Origin: CAVSUB01 sp963816725
GTDB lineage: Bacteria > Acidobacteriota > Vicinamibacteria > Vicinamibacterales > 2-12-FULL-66-21
Assembly (NCBI GenBank): GCA_963816725.1
Contig: CAWFMC010000006.1
Location: 62,001-126,000, forward strand
Direction of reading: 5' to 3'
DNA length: 64,000 nt
Within the stretch, counting starts at the first letter, position 1. Every line of letters starts with the position of its first letter. The position numbers were made by a program, and so were the translations under genes. The notes beneath the pieces are model-generated. The model was not told the origin of the DNA. It worked only from the letters and a program-made list of their open reading frames with translations, and did no database searches. Of the stretch, positions 12,302 to 21,426 are shown one piece after another.

Positions 12302-12913
12302 TTACGCCTGTGCAGGTTGCCGTCGAGCCGCGACCACCGGCCGGCGCCGCCAGAGGAGCCGGACGGCCAGGAGTATGGCCAACAACCCGGCGTAGTAGAC
12401 GGGCTCGCCGATCGGCACCTTGACCTTCCAGATGAAATGCAGCGCCGCGGCCGCCGCGCTCACGTAGACCAGGCGGTGCAGTGCCTGCCAGCGCCGGCCC
12501 AGCCGCCGGATCCACCCCTTCGTTGAGGTGATCGCCAGCGGCACGAGCAGGATGAACGCGACCATCCCCGCGGTGATGAAGCGGCGCTTCGCGACATCCT
12601 GGAGGATGTAGCGGACGGCCAGACCCTGATCCACCACGACATAGATGAGCAAGTGGGCCGTCGCATAGGCGAAGGCAAACAGGCCGAGCATCCGCCGGAA
12701 GCGGATCACCGTATTCCAGCCCGAGAGCCGCCTGAGCGGCGTGATGGCCAGCGACAGGAGCAGGAACCGGTACGCCCAGATGCCGGTCGTGAGCTCCAGC
12801 TCCTCGACCGGATTGACCCCGAGCGCGTCGTGGACGGTGCGCCACGCCAGCCATCCTGCCGGCGCGAGCGCGAGCAGGAACACGACTACTTTCTGAATGC
12901 GGGCGAACATCAA
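12302..12913 (-). CDS. msrQ: Haem-binding membrane subunit MsrQ of protein-methionine-sulfoxide reductase
   Basis: This 203-residue inner-membrane protein has about six hydrophobic segments in the YedZ pattern, with TTGIWAYRFLLLSLAITPL, FRRMLGLFAFAYATAHL and WQALHRLVYVSA carrying the haem-ligand histidines. MsrQ passes electrons from the quinone pool or flavin reductase to periplasmic MsrP, which repairs oxidised methionines in envelope proteins. The gene begins 10 bp after the msrP stop codon, so the two form an operon. Its length is typical. Confidence 0.92.
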   Translation of the reverse strand: MMFARIQKVVVFLLALAPAGWLAWRTVHDALGVNPVEELELTTGIWAYRFLLLSLAITPLRRLSGWNTVIRFRRMLGLFAFAYATAHLLIYVVVDQGLAVRYILQDVAKRRFITAGMVAFILLVPLAITSTKGWIRRLGRRWQALHRLVYVSAAAAALHFIWKVKVPIGEPVYYAGLLAILLAVRLLWRRRPVVAARRQPAQA

Positions 12914-12923
12914 TCGGCGCCGC

Positions 12924-13883
12924 TCAGAAGTTCTTCCGGAGATCCATGCCGGCGTAGAGCGACGCGACCTGGTCGCCGTAGCCGTTGAACATCAGCGTCG
13001 GCCGGCGTCCCAGGTCGGGCAGGCGTCGCTCGCGGGCCTGGCTCCAGCGCGGGTGATCGACTTCCGGGTTGACGTTCGAGTAGAACCCATACTCGCCGGG
13101 GTTCGCGGTCTGCCACGCCGTGCGTGGCTGCTTGTCGGTAAAGCGGATGCGCACGATCGACTTGATGCTCTTGAAGCCGTACTTCCACGGCACGACGAGG
13201 CGCAGCGGCGCGCCGTTCTGGTTCATCAGCGTGTTGCCGTACAGGCCGACCGCCAGGATCGTCAACGGGTGCATCGCTTCGTCCAGCCGCAGCCCCTCCA
13301 CGTAGGGCCACGCGAGCGAGCTCTCCGCTTGCCCAGGCATCTCGGAAGGACGGAAGAGCGTCGTGAACTCGACGAAGCTGGCCTTCGCCGTCGGCTCGGC
13401 GCGTTTCAGCACCTCCGACAGCGGGAGCCCGACCCACGGGATCACCATCGACCAGCCTTCGACACAGCGCAGTCGATAGACCCGCTCTTCGAGCGCAAAC
13501 GGCTTGATCAGATCCTCGAGCTGGTAGTCGGCCGGCTTACCGCACAGGCCGTCCATCTTGACCTTCCACGGGCTCGTCTTCAGCGACCCCGCGTAACGCG
13601 CCGGGTCGCCCTTGCCGGTACCGAACTCGTAGAAGTTGTTGTAGGTGGTGATCTGTTCGAACGTATTCCGCGGTTCATCGGTGGTGACGACGTTCGGCTT
13701 GACGCCGGAGAGCGGCATCTGGCCGTCGTCGGCCGACGAGCTCTCGCAAGCGGACAGCACCGGGCCGGTGGCGATCGATAGCGCGGCCACGCCGGCCATC
13801 CGCAGCCACTCGCGGCGGCGAAGGTAGATGCGTTCGTCGGTGATCTCGGATGACGGCGTTCTCGGGTGGCGATTGATCCACAT
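12924..13883 (-). CDS. msrP: Periplasmic protein-methionine-sulfoxide reductase MsrP, molybdopterin-binding
   Basis: This is the catalytic partner of MsrQ and belongs to the sulfite-oxidase fold. The N-terminus carries a twin-arginine signal (RRREWLRMAGVAALS), consistent with export of a folded Moco protein. C140 in LRCVEGWSMVIPW is the expected molybdenum ligand. Other family segments include YNNFYEFGTGK, PLRLVVPWKYGFKS and the C-terminal GYGDQVASLYAGMDLRKNF. At 319 residues it has the family length. The mature protein is expected to reduce both diastereomers of methionine sulfoxide. Cofactor synthesis is represented here by moaA, 11 kb upstream. Confidence 0.94.
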   Translation of the reverse strand: MWINRHPRTPSSEITDERIYLRRREWLRMAGVAALSIATGPVLSACESSSADDGQMPLSGVKPNVVTTDEPRNTFEQITTYNNFYEFGTGKGDPARYAGSLKTSPWKVKMDGLCGKPADYQLEDLIKPFALEERVYRLRCVEGWSMVIPWVGLPLSEVLKRAEPTAKASFVEFTTLFRPSEMPGQAESSLAWPYVEGLRLDEAMHPLTILAVGLYGNTLMNQNGAPLRLVVPWKYGFKSIKSIVRIRFTDKQPRTAWQTANPGEYGFYSNVNPEVDHPRWSQARERRLPDLGRRPTLMFNGYGDQVASLYAGMDLRKNF

Positions 13884-13957
13884 ATTTCTTTAGATGCCGG
13901 ACGGCCCGCGCAGGGTGGGCCGCGCCGGCCTGCCCTCCATATTAGTTAGAATGCGGC

Positions 13958-14650
13958 ATGCCGCAATCGCCAGTGGAGCCGCGCTGGCCCAAAATCCTCT
14001 CGCTGGCGGTGCACGAGTTCCGCACGCCGACGACCGTTGTCGCCGGCTACATCCGGATGCTGCTCAAAGAGCGGGCCGGACCGATTCCAGACGCGCAACG
14101 GCGGCTGCTCGAGGAGGCCGAGAAGTCCTGCGGCCGCCTGTCCGCCCTGCTCGCCGAGATGAGCGACCTGTCGGGCCTGGAGGCCGGCACCGCCACGTTC
14201 AATCGCGCGCCGCTCGACGTCCGGACCGCCCTCAAGGAGGCCGCCGCCGGTCTGCCAGAGCTCGCCGACCGTCCCGTGACCATCGAGATCAAGACCGGTG
14301 AAGGCCCGGCGATGGTCGAGGCGGACCCGGTGCGGCTGCGGGCCACCTTCGCCGCGGTCCTGACGGCGCTCCGCCGCGAGCTCATAACCAGCATGACGCT
14401 GGCCGTTCGCGAACGGCCGGCCGATCTCGAGGGCCGTCGGGCGGCGTGGATTGCGATCGCCGATCCGGAGCGGATCGACGCCGTTCTGGCGGCCGACGAG
14501 GCCGCGCTCGGTCCGTTCGATGAATGGCGTGGCGGATGCGGCCTCAGCCTCGCGGTCGCGCGCCGGGTGATCGAAGCTCAGGGCGGCCGCATCTGGTCGC
14601 CTGCCGCCGACGCCAAGGCGGGCGCAGTTCTTGCCCTTCCGCTAGCATAA
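13958..14650 (+). CDS. Small histidine-kinase-like protein with degenerate ATPase domain
   Basis: This 230-residue soluble protein has a HisKA helix with phospho-acceptor H19 in LAVHEFRTPTTVVAGY and a shortened HATPase region. The G2-like GGCGLSLAVARRVIEAQGG is readable. The N-box is not recognisable, and the DxGxG G1 box is replaced by IADPERIDAVL. No sensor or membrane segment precedes HisKA. ATP binding is therefore doubtful; it may be a phosphotransfer or pseudokinase partner of the NtrC-type regulator encoded 185 bp downstream. It is divergent from msrP with only 74 bp between starts. Confidence 0.75.
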   Translation: MPQSPVEPRWPKILSLAVHEFRTPTTVVAGYIRMLLKERAGPIPDAQRRLLEEAEKSCGRLSALLAEMSDLSGLEAGTATFNRAPLDVRTALKEAAAGLPELADRPVTIEIKTGEGPAMVEADPVRLRATFAAVLTALRRELITSMTLAVRERPADLEGRRAAWIAIADPERIDAVLAADEAALGPFDEWRGGCGLSLAVARRVIEAQGGRIWSPAADAKAGAVLALPLA

Positions 14651-14835
14651 CGTCCGATCTCACTCGACTTTCGCCTTATTGTGTCCTGATTCAGGTCAAG
14701 GCCTGTACAGAATCCAGTTACCTATAAAGAGTGGCTGGGTTCCACGGCCACGTCGGGGTGCGATAGAATATTGAATACTCAGTAGCCATGTAGTTCCCTG
14801 CTGAGCTTCGCCATGTCCTCATTTTGGTTCATTGA

Positions 14836-16429
14836 ATGAAAAAGCCTTACGTCGCCATCGTCGATGACGATTCGGCCTTCTCCGCCTACCTTCGTACGTT
14901 CCTGTCGCTGCGCGGCTACGAAGCCCGGTGCTACACCCGCGGCGACGAGATGCTGGCGTCCATGAAGCAGAGCGAAGCGCCCGACGTGGTGCTTCTCGAT
15001 GTGATGATGCCCGGTCTCGACGGCCTCGCGACGCTGAAGGCAATCAAGGCCAGCCGCCCGGACGCGCAGGTCATCATGCTCTCCGGCCGCAACCAGGTGT
15101 CGACGATCGTCGAGGCTGTCCGGCTCGGCGCCGCCGACTACGTCGTCAAACCGGACGACCCTGAAGGCCTTGGCGAGATCGCGCTCGATGTCGCGATCAA
15201 GAACGCCATCGAGAAGACCCGTCTGGTATCGGAGGTGACGCTCCTGCGCCAGCAACTGAGCGATGACGAGGACCGTGCGGTTTGGGGCAATACGGAGAAG
15301 ATGCGCGGCATCGCCACGGTCATCGACCAGGTATCGGACAGTGACGTCACGGTGCTGATTCGGGGCGAGAGCGGCGTCGGCAAGGAGCTGGTCTGCCGGG
15401 CCATCCACCAGCGGTCGACGCGGCGCGACCGGCCGTTCGTCAAGGTGAACTGCGCGGCGTTGCCGGCCGACCTGCTCGAAAGCGAGTTGTTCGGTCACGA
15501 GCGGGGGGCGTTCACAGGCGCGGCGACCACCCGGATCGGCAAGTTCGAGCAGGCCGACGGCGGCACGCTGATGCTCGACGAGATCGGTGAATTGAAGCCG
15601 GCGCTCCAGGCCAAGCTGCTGCACGTGCTCCAGGATGGCGAGTTCACCAAGCTTGGCAGCAACAAGCGGATCGAAGTGGACGTCCGGGTCGTCGCCGCCA
15701 CGAACCGTGACCTCGAGAAGATGATGGTCAGCGGCGAGTTCCGCGAGGACCTGTACTACCGCCTGAAGGTCATCGAGCTGACCGTGCCCGCGCTGCGGGA
15801 ACGACGGGACGAGATCCAGCCGCTCACCGACTTCTTCGTGTCGCGCTACTCACGGAAGTACGGCCGGCCCATACGCGGGCTGTCCGAAGAGCTGCGTCAA
15901 CTCTTTCTCACCTACGACTGGCCGGGGAACATCCGCGAGCTCGAGAACATGCTCAAGCGCATGGTCGTGCTCCAGGACGAGCAACTGGTCATCGCGGAGA
16001 TCCGCCGCAACATCGAAAGGACCGCCGCCGCCCAGCTTGCGGCGAGCGTGGCCCAGCCGATGGCGGTCGCAGCCGGCGTGCCGGCGATGGCCGTTGCCGG
16101 CGCCGGACTCGGGATGCCGGGAATGACGGTTCCCGGCATGCTGCCCGGCACGATGCCTCCCGGGATGACGCTTCCCACCGGAGCCGGCACCGCGGTGCCG
16201 GCGGACGCAGACGCGGCAGACGACGGAGAGGAAGGCGGCGAAGGCCGCTGAGGGCGGAGGGTCGCTGGCGGCGGTGGCCAAGGCCGCGGCGATGAAAGCG
16301 GAACGCACCGCAATCGAGCACACGCTCCGGCAAGTGCACTGGAACCGCCGGAAGGCCTCGCAGATCCTCGGCGTCAGCTACAAGACGCTGCTCAACAAGA
16401 TCAAGGAGTCGGGCATCAGCCGGGCATGA
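14836..16429 (+). CDS. NtrC-type sigma-54 response regulator (frameshift before Fis domain)
   Basis: Domains in order: receiver (residues 1-120, acceptor D55 in LLDVMMPG), AAA+ (about 150-390) with Walker A GESGVGKE at 177-184, the sigma-54 contact loop GAFTGA at 224-229 and Walker B TLMLDEIGE, then a Gly/Met/Pro-rich linker. The first frame ends at 16251. In the next frame, from about 16230 to 16429, the missing Fis-type helix-turn-helix continues (WNRRKASQILGVSYKTLLNKI), so one extra base lies between 16169 and 16251. Intact, it would activate sigma-54 promoters once phosphorylated. The probable kinase is the degenerate protein upstream or one outside the window. Confidence 0.88.
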
Positions 16430-16436
16430 TCGTCGC

Positions 16437-17576
16437 GTGGCACCACGCTTGCTCGACTGGAGGAATGGTGAGCGTCGCTCCCACATCACCGAGACGCTGA
16501 TGACCGAGCACGAGCCGCGAGGTATCGGCGTCAGCGGACCAACGTTCCGCGTCCTACACGGGACGCGGCCCAGCGCGCGAGGCCGTGCCTCCTTCGGGCC
16601 GGTCGCCGACGTCATCGGCCGGGTTGCGGATACCGAGGTCCCGGTCCTCCTCCGCGGCGAGCGCGGAACCGGAAAGGCGCTGGTCGCCAGAGCCATCCAC
16701 GACGCCTCCGCGCGTCGCGACAAACCCTTCGTCAAGATCGACTGTGCAGCGACCTCTTCCGTGGTCGAGGCGGAGCTGTTCGGTTCCGAGCGCGGTGCCG
16801 GGCCGCTGCGGCCCGGACGGCTAGAATTCGCCCACCACGGCACGCTGTTCCTGGATCACGTCAGCGAGCTCGCCCCGCCACTCCAGTTCCGTCTTCAGCG
16901 GGCCCTCGAAGAGAACGGGTTCACCCGGCCAGGCACCCACGATCCCGTACGGATCGACGTGCGCCTGATTGCCGCCTCACAGCAGGATCTCGAACGGCTC
17001 GTTGCCGACGGACGGTACCTGGAAGGCCTGTTCGTCCGCCTAAATGCGGTGTGCCTCACGCTGCCGCCACTGCGGCAGCGACGCAACGAGCTGCGTGAGC
17101 TGACCGAGTTCTTTCTGGCGCAATACGCGCTGCACTACAACAAGCCGCTCATCGCGCTATCCGCCGACACGCTGCGGCTGTTCGAGGATTACGCCTGGCC
17201 GCGCAATCTCCAGCAGCTCGAAGCCGTGGTCAATCGGCTGGTCATGCTCGGCTCCGATGCGACGGCGCGCGAGGAGCTGCTGGCGACCGAAGGCACGGAA
17301 AAATCGCGTCAGCGTGCGCCGGAACGTCCGGCACCGGTGGGGGCCAGTGGCGCGGTTGCGGCCGGGGATCCAGGTGTTCCGCCCGCGGGCCCAGGGTCCG
17401 CCGTGCGGCTCAAGGAAATCGCCCGGCAAGCGGCTGACGGAGCCGAGCGTGAATTGATCTTCCGAACGCTGCAGCAGACGCGCTGGAACCGGCGGGAGGC
17501 GGCGCAGATGCTCGGCGTCAGCTACAAGGCGCTGCTCTACAAGATCAAGCGCGCCGAGCCGGAGGGGGCGCCGTGA
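16437..17576 (+). CDS. AAA+/Fis protein related to sigma-54 activators, without receiver or GAFTGA
   Basis: The fold follows the NtrC central domain: Walker A GERGTGKA, then FVKIDCAA, ELFGSERG, LRQRRNELRELTEFFL and a C-terminal Fis helix-turn-helix (WNRREAAQMLGVSYKALLYKI). Unlike its upstream neighbour it has no receiver. GAFTGA is replaced by GAGPLRPG, and the Walker B acid pair reads LFLDHVS. It should therefore not remodel sigma-54 holoenzyme. A DNA-binding co-regulator or antagonist of the intact neighbour is inferred from the similar Fis helices. The start may be GTG 16437 or ATG 16500, neither with a strong ribosome site. The stop overlaps the next gene by GTGA. Confidence 0.8.
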   Translation: MAPRLLDWRNGERRSHITETLMTEHEPRGIGVSGPTFRVLHGTRPSARGRASFGPVADVIGRVADTEVPVLLRGERGTGKALVARAIHDASARRDKPFVKIDCAATSSVVEAELFGSERGAGPLRPGRLEFAHHGTLFLDHVSELAPPLQFRLQRALEENGFTRPGTHDPVRIDVRLIAASQQDLERLVADGRYLEGLFVRLNAVCLTLPPLRQRRNELRELTEFFLAQYALHYNKPLIALSADTLRLFEDYAWPRNLQQLEAVVNRLVMLGSDATAREELLATEGTEKSRQRAPERPAPVGASGAVAAGDPGVPPAGPGSAVRLKEIARQAADGAERELIFRTLQQTRWNRREAAQMLGVSYKALLYKIKRAEPEGAP

Positions 17577-18022
17577 GCCCCGCCGATCCCTTTCTGGACG
17601 ATGGCTCGCGGGTCGTCACCCTCGAGGCGTTCGATTTCATCTTCCGCAACGAACTGAAGCGCGCGGTGCGAGCGCAGAATTTCCTGACGCTACTGCGGGT
17701 CGAGCCGTCGCCGGTGGCCAAGACCGATCGGCCGACGGTCTCCCGTCAGCTGGCACGGCTGGTCGGTAGCGATGTCCGGGAGACCGATCTCGTCGCCGAA
17801 GGGGAAGCCGGCCGGGTCTGGGTGCTGCTGCTCGACACCGATCTCCGCAGCTCGATGTCGGTGCTCGATCGACTGTTGGCGCGGTTCGGTCATTACGAAT
17901 TCGTCACGCCGATCGAGCTGGACATCGGGGTCGCCTGTTGCCCCACGCACGGCACCGACATCGACAGTCTCAAACGCGCGACCGACGCCCGTCTCGAACG
18001 GGACGGTTTTGGCGTTCCCTGA
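17573..18022 (+). CDS. Degenerate GGDEF-like protein
   Basis: This 149-residue soluble protein starts with a GTG that overlaps the upstream stop (GTGA), so it is translationally coupled to the AAA+ gene. The pattern FIFRNELKRAVRAQNFLTLLRV, then LVGSDVRETDLVAEG, then LLLDTDL resembles the beta-alpha framework of a diguanylate cyclase, but the GGDEF signature and metal aspartates are absent. A ligand-binding or protein-binding remnant of a GGDEF domain is the most that can be said. Its position ties it to the signalling cluster 13958-18022. Confidence 0.6.
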   Translation: MSPADPFLDDGSRVVTLEAFDFIFRNELKRAVRAQNFLTLLRVEPSPVAKTDRPTVSRQLARLVGSDVRETDLVAEGEAGRVWVLLLDTDLRSSMSVLDRLLARFGHYEFVTPIELDIGVACCPTHGTDIDSLKRATDARLERDGFGVP

Positions 18023-18211
18023 CGCTCCGCGGCGAGGCGGCGGCACCGCGCCTCGCGATCGCGCCGCACGAGCGGCCTAGCCCTGCGGTTCCACCGTGCT
18101 GCGGCTCTCACTCCCATGACAACGCCCTGCGGGTTCGGGTAATCTGATGCGGCCCGCTGTGGTTCTCGGCCGCGGCGGCGCCGTCCTCACCGTTCCACGG
18201 AGTTGTCGATC

Positions 18212-19573
18212 ATGTCTGTACTTGCCACCCGTCTGCGCGAACGCATTGCCTCACGCAGCGCACGGACCGGAGTCGTGGGCCTCGGCTACGTCGGACTGCC
18301 GCTGGCAGTCGAACTCGCCCGCAACGGGTTCCACACGACCGGCATCGACCTCGACGCCCGCAAGGTGGCCGACATCATGACGGGCACGTCGTATATCCCC
18401 GATGTGTCGTCAGCCGACGTGGAGCAGTTCCGGGCCGCGGGCCGCCTAGACGCGACCACCGATTTCGCGATCGTGGCGGACCTCGATACGGTCAACATCT
18501 GCGTGCCGACTCCGCTGCGCAAGACCAAAGACCCCGACATGTCGTTCATCGTGTCGGCGGTCGAATCGATCGGCAAGCATCTGACGCCAGGCACGCTGGT
18601 GCTGCTGGAGTCGACGACCTACCCGGGCACGACGGAGGAAGTGGTGCAGCCGCTGCTCGAGGCCGGCGGTCTGAAGGCGGGCGAGGATTTCTTTCTCGCC
18701 TTCTCGCCCGAGCGCGTCGACCCGGGCAACCCGACATTCCAGACCCACAACGTGCCCAAGGTCGTGGGCGGGATCACCCCTGAGTGCACGGCGCTGGCGA
18801 GTGCTCTCTACGGCGCGGCGATCGAAACGATCGTCCCGGTCAGCTCGACGCGCGTCGCCGAGATGGTCAAGCTGCTCGAGAACACCTTCCGCGCGGTCAA
18901 CATCGGCCTGGTCAACGAGCTGGCCATGATGTGCGACCGGATGAACATCGACGTCTGGGAGGTGGTCGACGCGGCGAAGACCAAGCCGTTCGGGTTCATG
19001 GCCTTCTACCCCGGGCCGGGCCTCGGCGGCCACTGCATACCCGTCGATCCGTTCTACCTGTCGTGGAAGGCCCGCCAGAGCGGCTTCGAGCCGCGCTTCA
19101 TCGAGCTGGCCGGCCACATCAACGGCGCGATGCCGCACGCCGTGGTGGACAAGGTGGTCGAGGCGCTGAACTCGCGGCGCAAGGCGCTGAACGGATCGTC
19201 CATCCTGGTCGCGGGCGTGGCCTACAAACGTGACATCGACGACCTCCGGGAATCGCCGGCGCTGGACGTCATGGGCCTGCTGCACGCCAAGGGGGCACAG
19301 CTCGCGTACATGGACCCGTACATCCCGTCGATCGAAGCGAGGAGTTGGGCGGGCGGCTACGCGATCGCCGGCGCCCCGGCAGATACGCGATCGTTCGGCC
19401 AGTACGATTGCGTCGTGATCATCACCGACCACCGCTCGTTCGACTACCGGGCGATGGTCGAAGGGGCCGACCTGATCGTCGACACGCGCAACGCGATCAA
19501 GGTGGCCGCGCCGAACGTGTTCCGGCTCGGGGCGCCGCACCCCGAGCGCATTACTGCGGCGCCGGCGGTGTAG
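18212..19573 (+). CDS. UDP-N-acetyl sugar 6-dehydrogenase (WbpA/TviB type)
   Basis: This 453-residue cytoplasmic enzyme oxidises C6 of a UDP-N-acetylhexosamine to the uronic acid, making a precursor for surface polysaccharide. The Rossmann motif GLGYVGLPLA lies near residue 23. The middle domain has FSPERVDPGN. The catalytic Cys is in GLGGHCIPVDPFYLSW, and the C-terminal domain has GVAYKRDIDDLRESPALDV. The ATG at 18212 has GGAG 13 bp upstream and is preferred over the in-frame TTG at 18203. No other sugar gene follows; its 3' end overlaps the convergent esterase gene by 23 bp. Whether the substrate is UDP-GlcNAc or UDP-Glc is not decided by sequence reading alone. Confidence 0.88.
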   Translation: MSVLATRLRERIASRSARTGVVGLGYVGLPLAVELARNGFHTTGIDLDARKVADIMTGTSYIPDVSSADVEQFRAAGRLDATTDFAIVADLDTVNICVPTPLRKTKDPDMSFIVSAVESIGKHLTPGTLVLLESTTYPGTTEEVVQPLLEAGGLKAGEDFFLAFSPERVDPGNPTFQTHNVPKVVGGITPECTALASALYGAAIETIVPVSSTRVAEMVKLLENTFRAVNIGLVNELAMMCDRMNIDVWEVVDAAKTKPFGFMAFYPGPGLGGHCIPVDPFYLSWKARQSGFEPRFIELAGHINGAMPHAVVDKVVEALNSRRKALNGSSILVAGVAYKRDIDDLRESPALDVMGLLHAKGAQLAYMDPYIPSIEARSWAGGYAIAGAPADTRSFGQYDCVVIITDHRSFDYRAMVEGADLIVDTRNAIKVAAPNVFRLGAPHPERITAAPAV

Positions 19574-20216
19574 GCTCGGCGGACAGCCCCAGAAAGCGCG
19601 TCATCTCGCGCCACATCGGCTCCAGGCTCGCGATCAGCTGATGGTCGTCGTCGAGCAGGTGGAGCTCGACGTTCGCGCGCGCCGCGGCCCATCGCCGCAC
19701 GGTGTCCGGGTCGACGGCCGTGTCACGAGTTCCCTGAAAGATCTGCATCGGCTGACGGAGGTGCGCGCCGAACGCGTCGTAGCGCGTCGCGTCCTCGTAG
19801 AGGTTATAGCGGAGCGGCATCATCCGGCCGTAACCGTAGTGGAAGACGTTGAGGGTGTCGGTCCGGCGCCACTCGTCGAGCCCGCGATCGCCGAGGTCGC
19901 GCAGACGGTTGGCCGAGAAGTCCAGTGCCGGCGCGAGCAAAATCACTCGGGCGACCCGGCTCGGCTCACTGGCCGCGACCTGCACCGCGACGAACCCGCC
20001 CAGGCTTGATCCAATCAGCACCACCGGTTCCGGCGCGGCCGCGATCACTTCCGACGCCTGCGCGATCATCCGCGAAATCGTGAGGCTGGCGAAGTCCGGC
20101 TGGTTGAAGTCCGGGGTGACGAGGTCGATGCCGCGCGCCGCGGCTTTCTGCCGGAAGAACCCCGCTTTGGACGACTGTGCAGACGAGGCGAAGCCGTGCA
20201 GGTAAATCAGGCGCAC
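19551..20216 (-). CDS. YqiA/UPF0227-type alpha/beta hydrolase
   Basis: This 221-residue cytoplasmic esterase-like protein has the alpha/beta hydrolase order: oxyanion segment YLHGFASSAQSSK, nucleophile elbow GSSLGGFVA, catalytic Asp in FQGTRDTAVD and His in LDDDHQL. The N-terminal LHGFxSS and overall length fit the YqiA/YcfP group, small serine esterases with unknown natural substrate. It follows the SET gene with a 4-bp gap, suggesting an operon, and converges on the UDP-sugar dehydrogenase gene. Confidence 0.85.
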   Translation of the reverse strand: MRLIYLHGFASSAQSSKAGFFRQKAAARGIDLVTPDFNQPDFASLTISRMIAQASEVIAAAPEPVVLIGSSLGGFVAVQVAASEPSRVARVILLAPALDFSANRLRDLGDRGLDEWRRTDTLNVFHYGYGRMMPLRYNLYEDATRYDAFGAHLRQPMQIFQGTRDTAVDPDTVRRWAAARANVELHLLDDDHQLIASLEPMWREMTRFLGLSAEPTPPAPQ

Positions 20217-20220
20217 GCGC

Positions 20221-20613
20221 TCAGAGCCTGGTCTTGCAGCCGGGGCGGCAGCGGCACTGAATGGTCTTCTCGCCGTCGGTCGAATAGTCGTAGGTCAGCT
20301 CTTCGCCCTTCGCGATGTTGCGGGCGGCGCGGACCCAGATCGTCTGCCCGATGATCTGGGTGTAGCAGTTCGGCTTGCAGGCGTGGTTGATGAACCGCGA
20401 GATGTTGCCGCCGACCGCGCCGTCGCGGACGTACTGGCGATTGAGCTTGAAGCACCAGATGTGCCCCTTTTTCAGGTACTCAATCTCTCGCTGGAGGCTC
20501 ACGCGGTTGTTGATCTTCTCGCCCGTGTACTCGATGATGCGCGTGTTTTTGGTGATGGGCTGGGTCGCGAAAACACCCCACCCCTGAATCCGGGAGCGCC
20601 GCTTTTCGATCAT
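20221..20613 (-). CDS. SET-domain protein-lysine methyltransferase
   Basis: This 130-residue stand-alone SET domain begins at RSRIQGWGVFATQPI, has the SAM-binding and active-site segment RFINHACKPNCYTQ, the catalytic tyrosine region GEELTYDYS and a post-SET-like cysteine tail QCRCRPGCKTRL that may bind zinc. Bacterial SET proteins methylate lysines of abundant cytoplasmic or DNA-binding proteins; the target here is unknown. The start at 20613 gives a compact domain; an upstream extension to 20724 would add low-quality sequence. No good ribosome site precedes the chosen ATG. It is probably co-transcribed with the esterase gene. Confidence 0.88.
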   Translation of the reverse strand: MIEKRRSRIQGWGVFATQPITKNTRIIEYTGEKINNRVSLQREIEYLKKGHIWCFKLNRQYVRDGAVGGNISRFINHACKPNCYTQIIGQTIWVRAARNIAKGEELTYDYSTDGEKTIQCRCRPGCKTRL

Positions 20614-20720
20614 GGGTCGAGGGAGGAGAGAACAATGAACAACGCGCCGCAGCGCACCGACGGATTCTAACTGCGGCGGGACGGGTCTTGTCTCGAACGA
20701 TCGATCGGGCGCCGCGGCGT

Positions 20721-21302
20721 TCACCAGAACCGCACGCGGCCGGTATCGACGTGCACGAAGTTCGAGCTCGGATAGAACCCCACGCCACCGAGGTTGAGCG
20801 CCCGCGCCGAGCTACGCAGTTGTTCGAGAGCCACGCCGGGCACGCGAATGTCAATCGCCTTGCCGACCATGTGCAGGCTGCCCGACGCGACGCCGGAATC
20901 GGCCCCGCCGCGCGCACGCAGCATCGCGTTGGTCTGCGGCGAGCGGTACCCCGAGATCACGTGGAACGGCTGATCGACGCCGAGCGTGCCGTGCAGCTCG
21001 TGCAGGAGATCCAGGAGGGCGGGATCGATCGGCTTGATCTCGTTGGCCCGGAAGTCACGCAGCAGGGCGTTGATCTGCTGGAGCGCTTCGGGCTGATACG
21101 CGCCGCCACAGCAATAAGCCGTGGTGAGCCGTTCGCCAGTGTGGATGTTGAAGAAGGACAGCACCCGCTCGGGCCTTCCGGCGGCCTCGCGCGTCGCAGC
21201 CGCGGCCCGGGCGGGCGTAAGCGCAGCCGCAGCGGCCGCGGCGCCGACACCCAGAAACGATCGTCTCGTCCACGACGGTGACGTGAGGGAGCGCGATGCC
21301 AT
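20721..21302 (-). CDS. DUF882 / M15-like murein peptidase homologue with Tat signal
   Basis: This 193-residue exported protein starts with a twin-arginine signal (TRRSFLGVGAAAAAAAL). The mature part has the DUF882/YcbK pattern: LSFFNIHTGERL, HVISGYRSPQTNAMLR, then SLHMVGKAIDIRV and FVHVDTG, which carry the His/Asp/His zinc ligands of the D-Ala-D-Ala peptidase fold. Relatives act on peptidoglycan in the periplasm. It is divergently oriented from the TVNG-repeat gene. Confidence 0.87.
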   Translation of the reverse strand: MASRSLTSPSWTRRSFLGVGAAAAAAALTPARAAAATREAAGRPERVLSFFNIHTGERLTTAYCCGGAYQPEALQQINALLRDFRANEIKPIDPALLDLLHELHGTLGVDQPFHVISGYRSPQTNAMLRARGGADSGVASGSLHMVGKAIDIRVPGVALEQLRSSARALNLGGVGFYPSSNFVHVDTGRVRFW

Positions 21303-21426
21303 GTGTAGATCTATTGGACCACACGGGTCTCAAACGCTCAAGCTTGGCCGCGCGACCGCCGCTTGCGCAACCTTCGCCCTCGCGGGTCCGTCAAAGGCTC
21401 GAACCTGCCGCTCATCTGGAGGCCAC

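Noticed and set aside
20635..20670. An 11-codon open frame (MNNAPQRTDGF) with a perfect GGAGGAG site on the + strand
   Set aside because: It ends between two minus-strand genes with no + strand gene to control, so the ribosome-site match is probably chance. A stand-alone micropeptide cannot be excluded.
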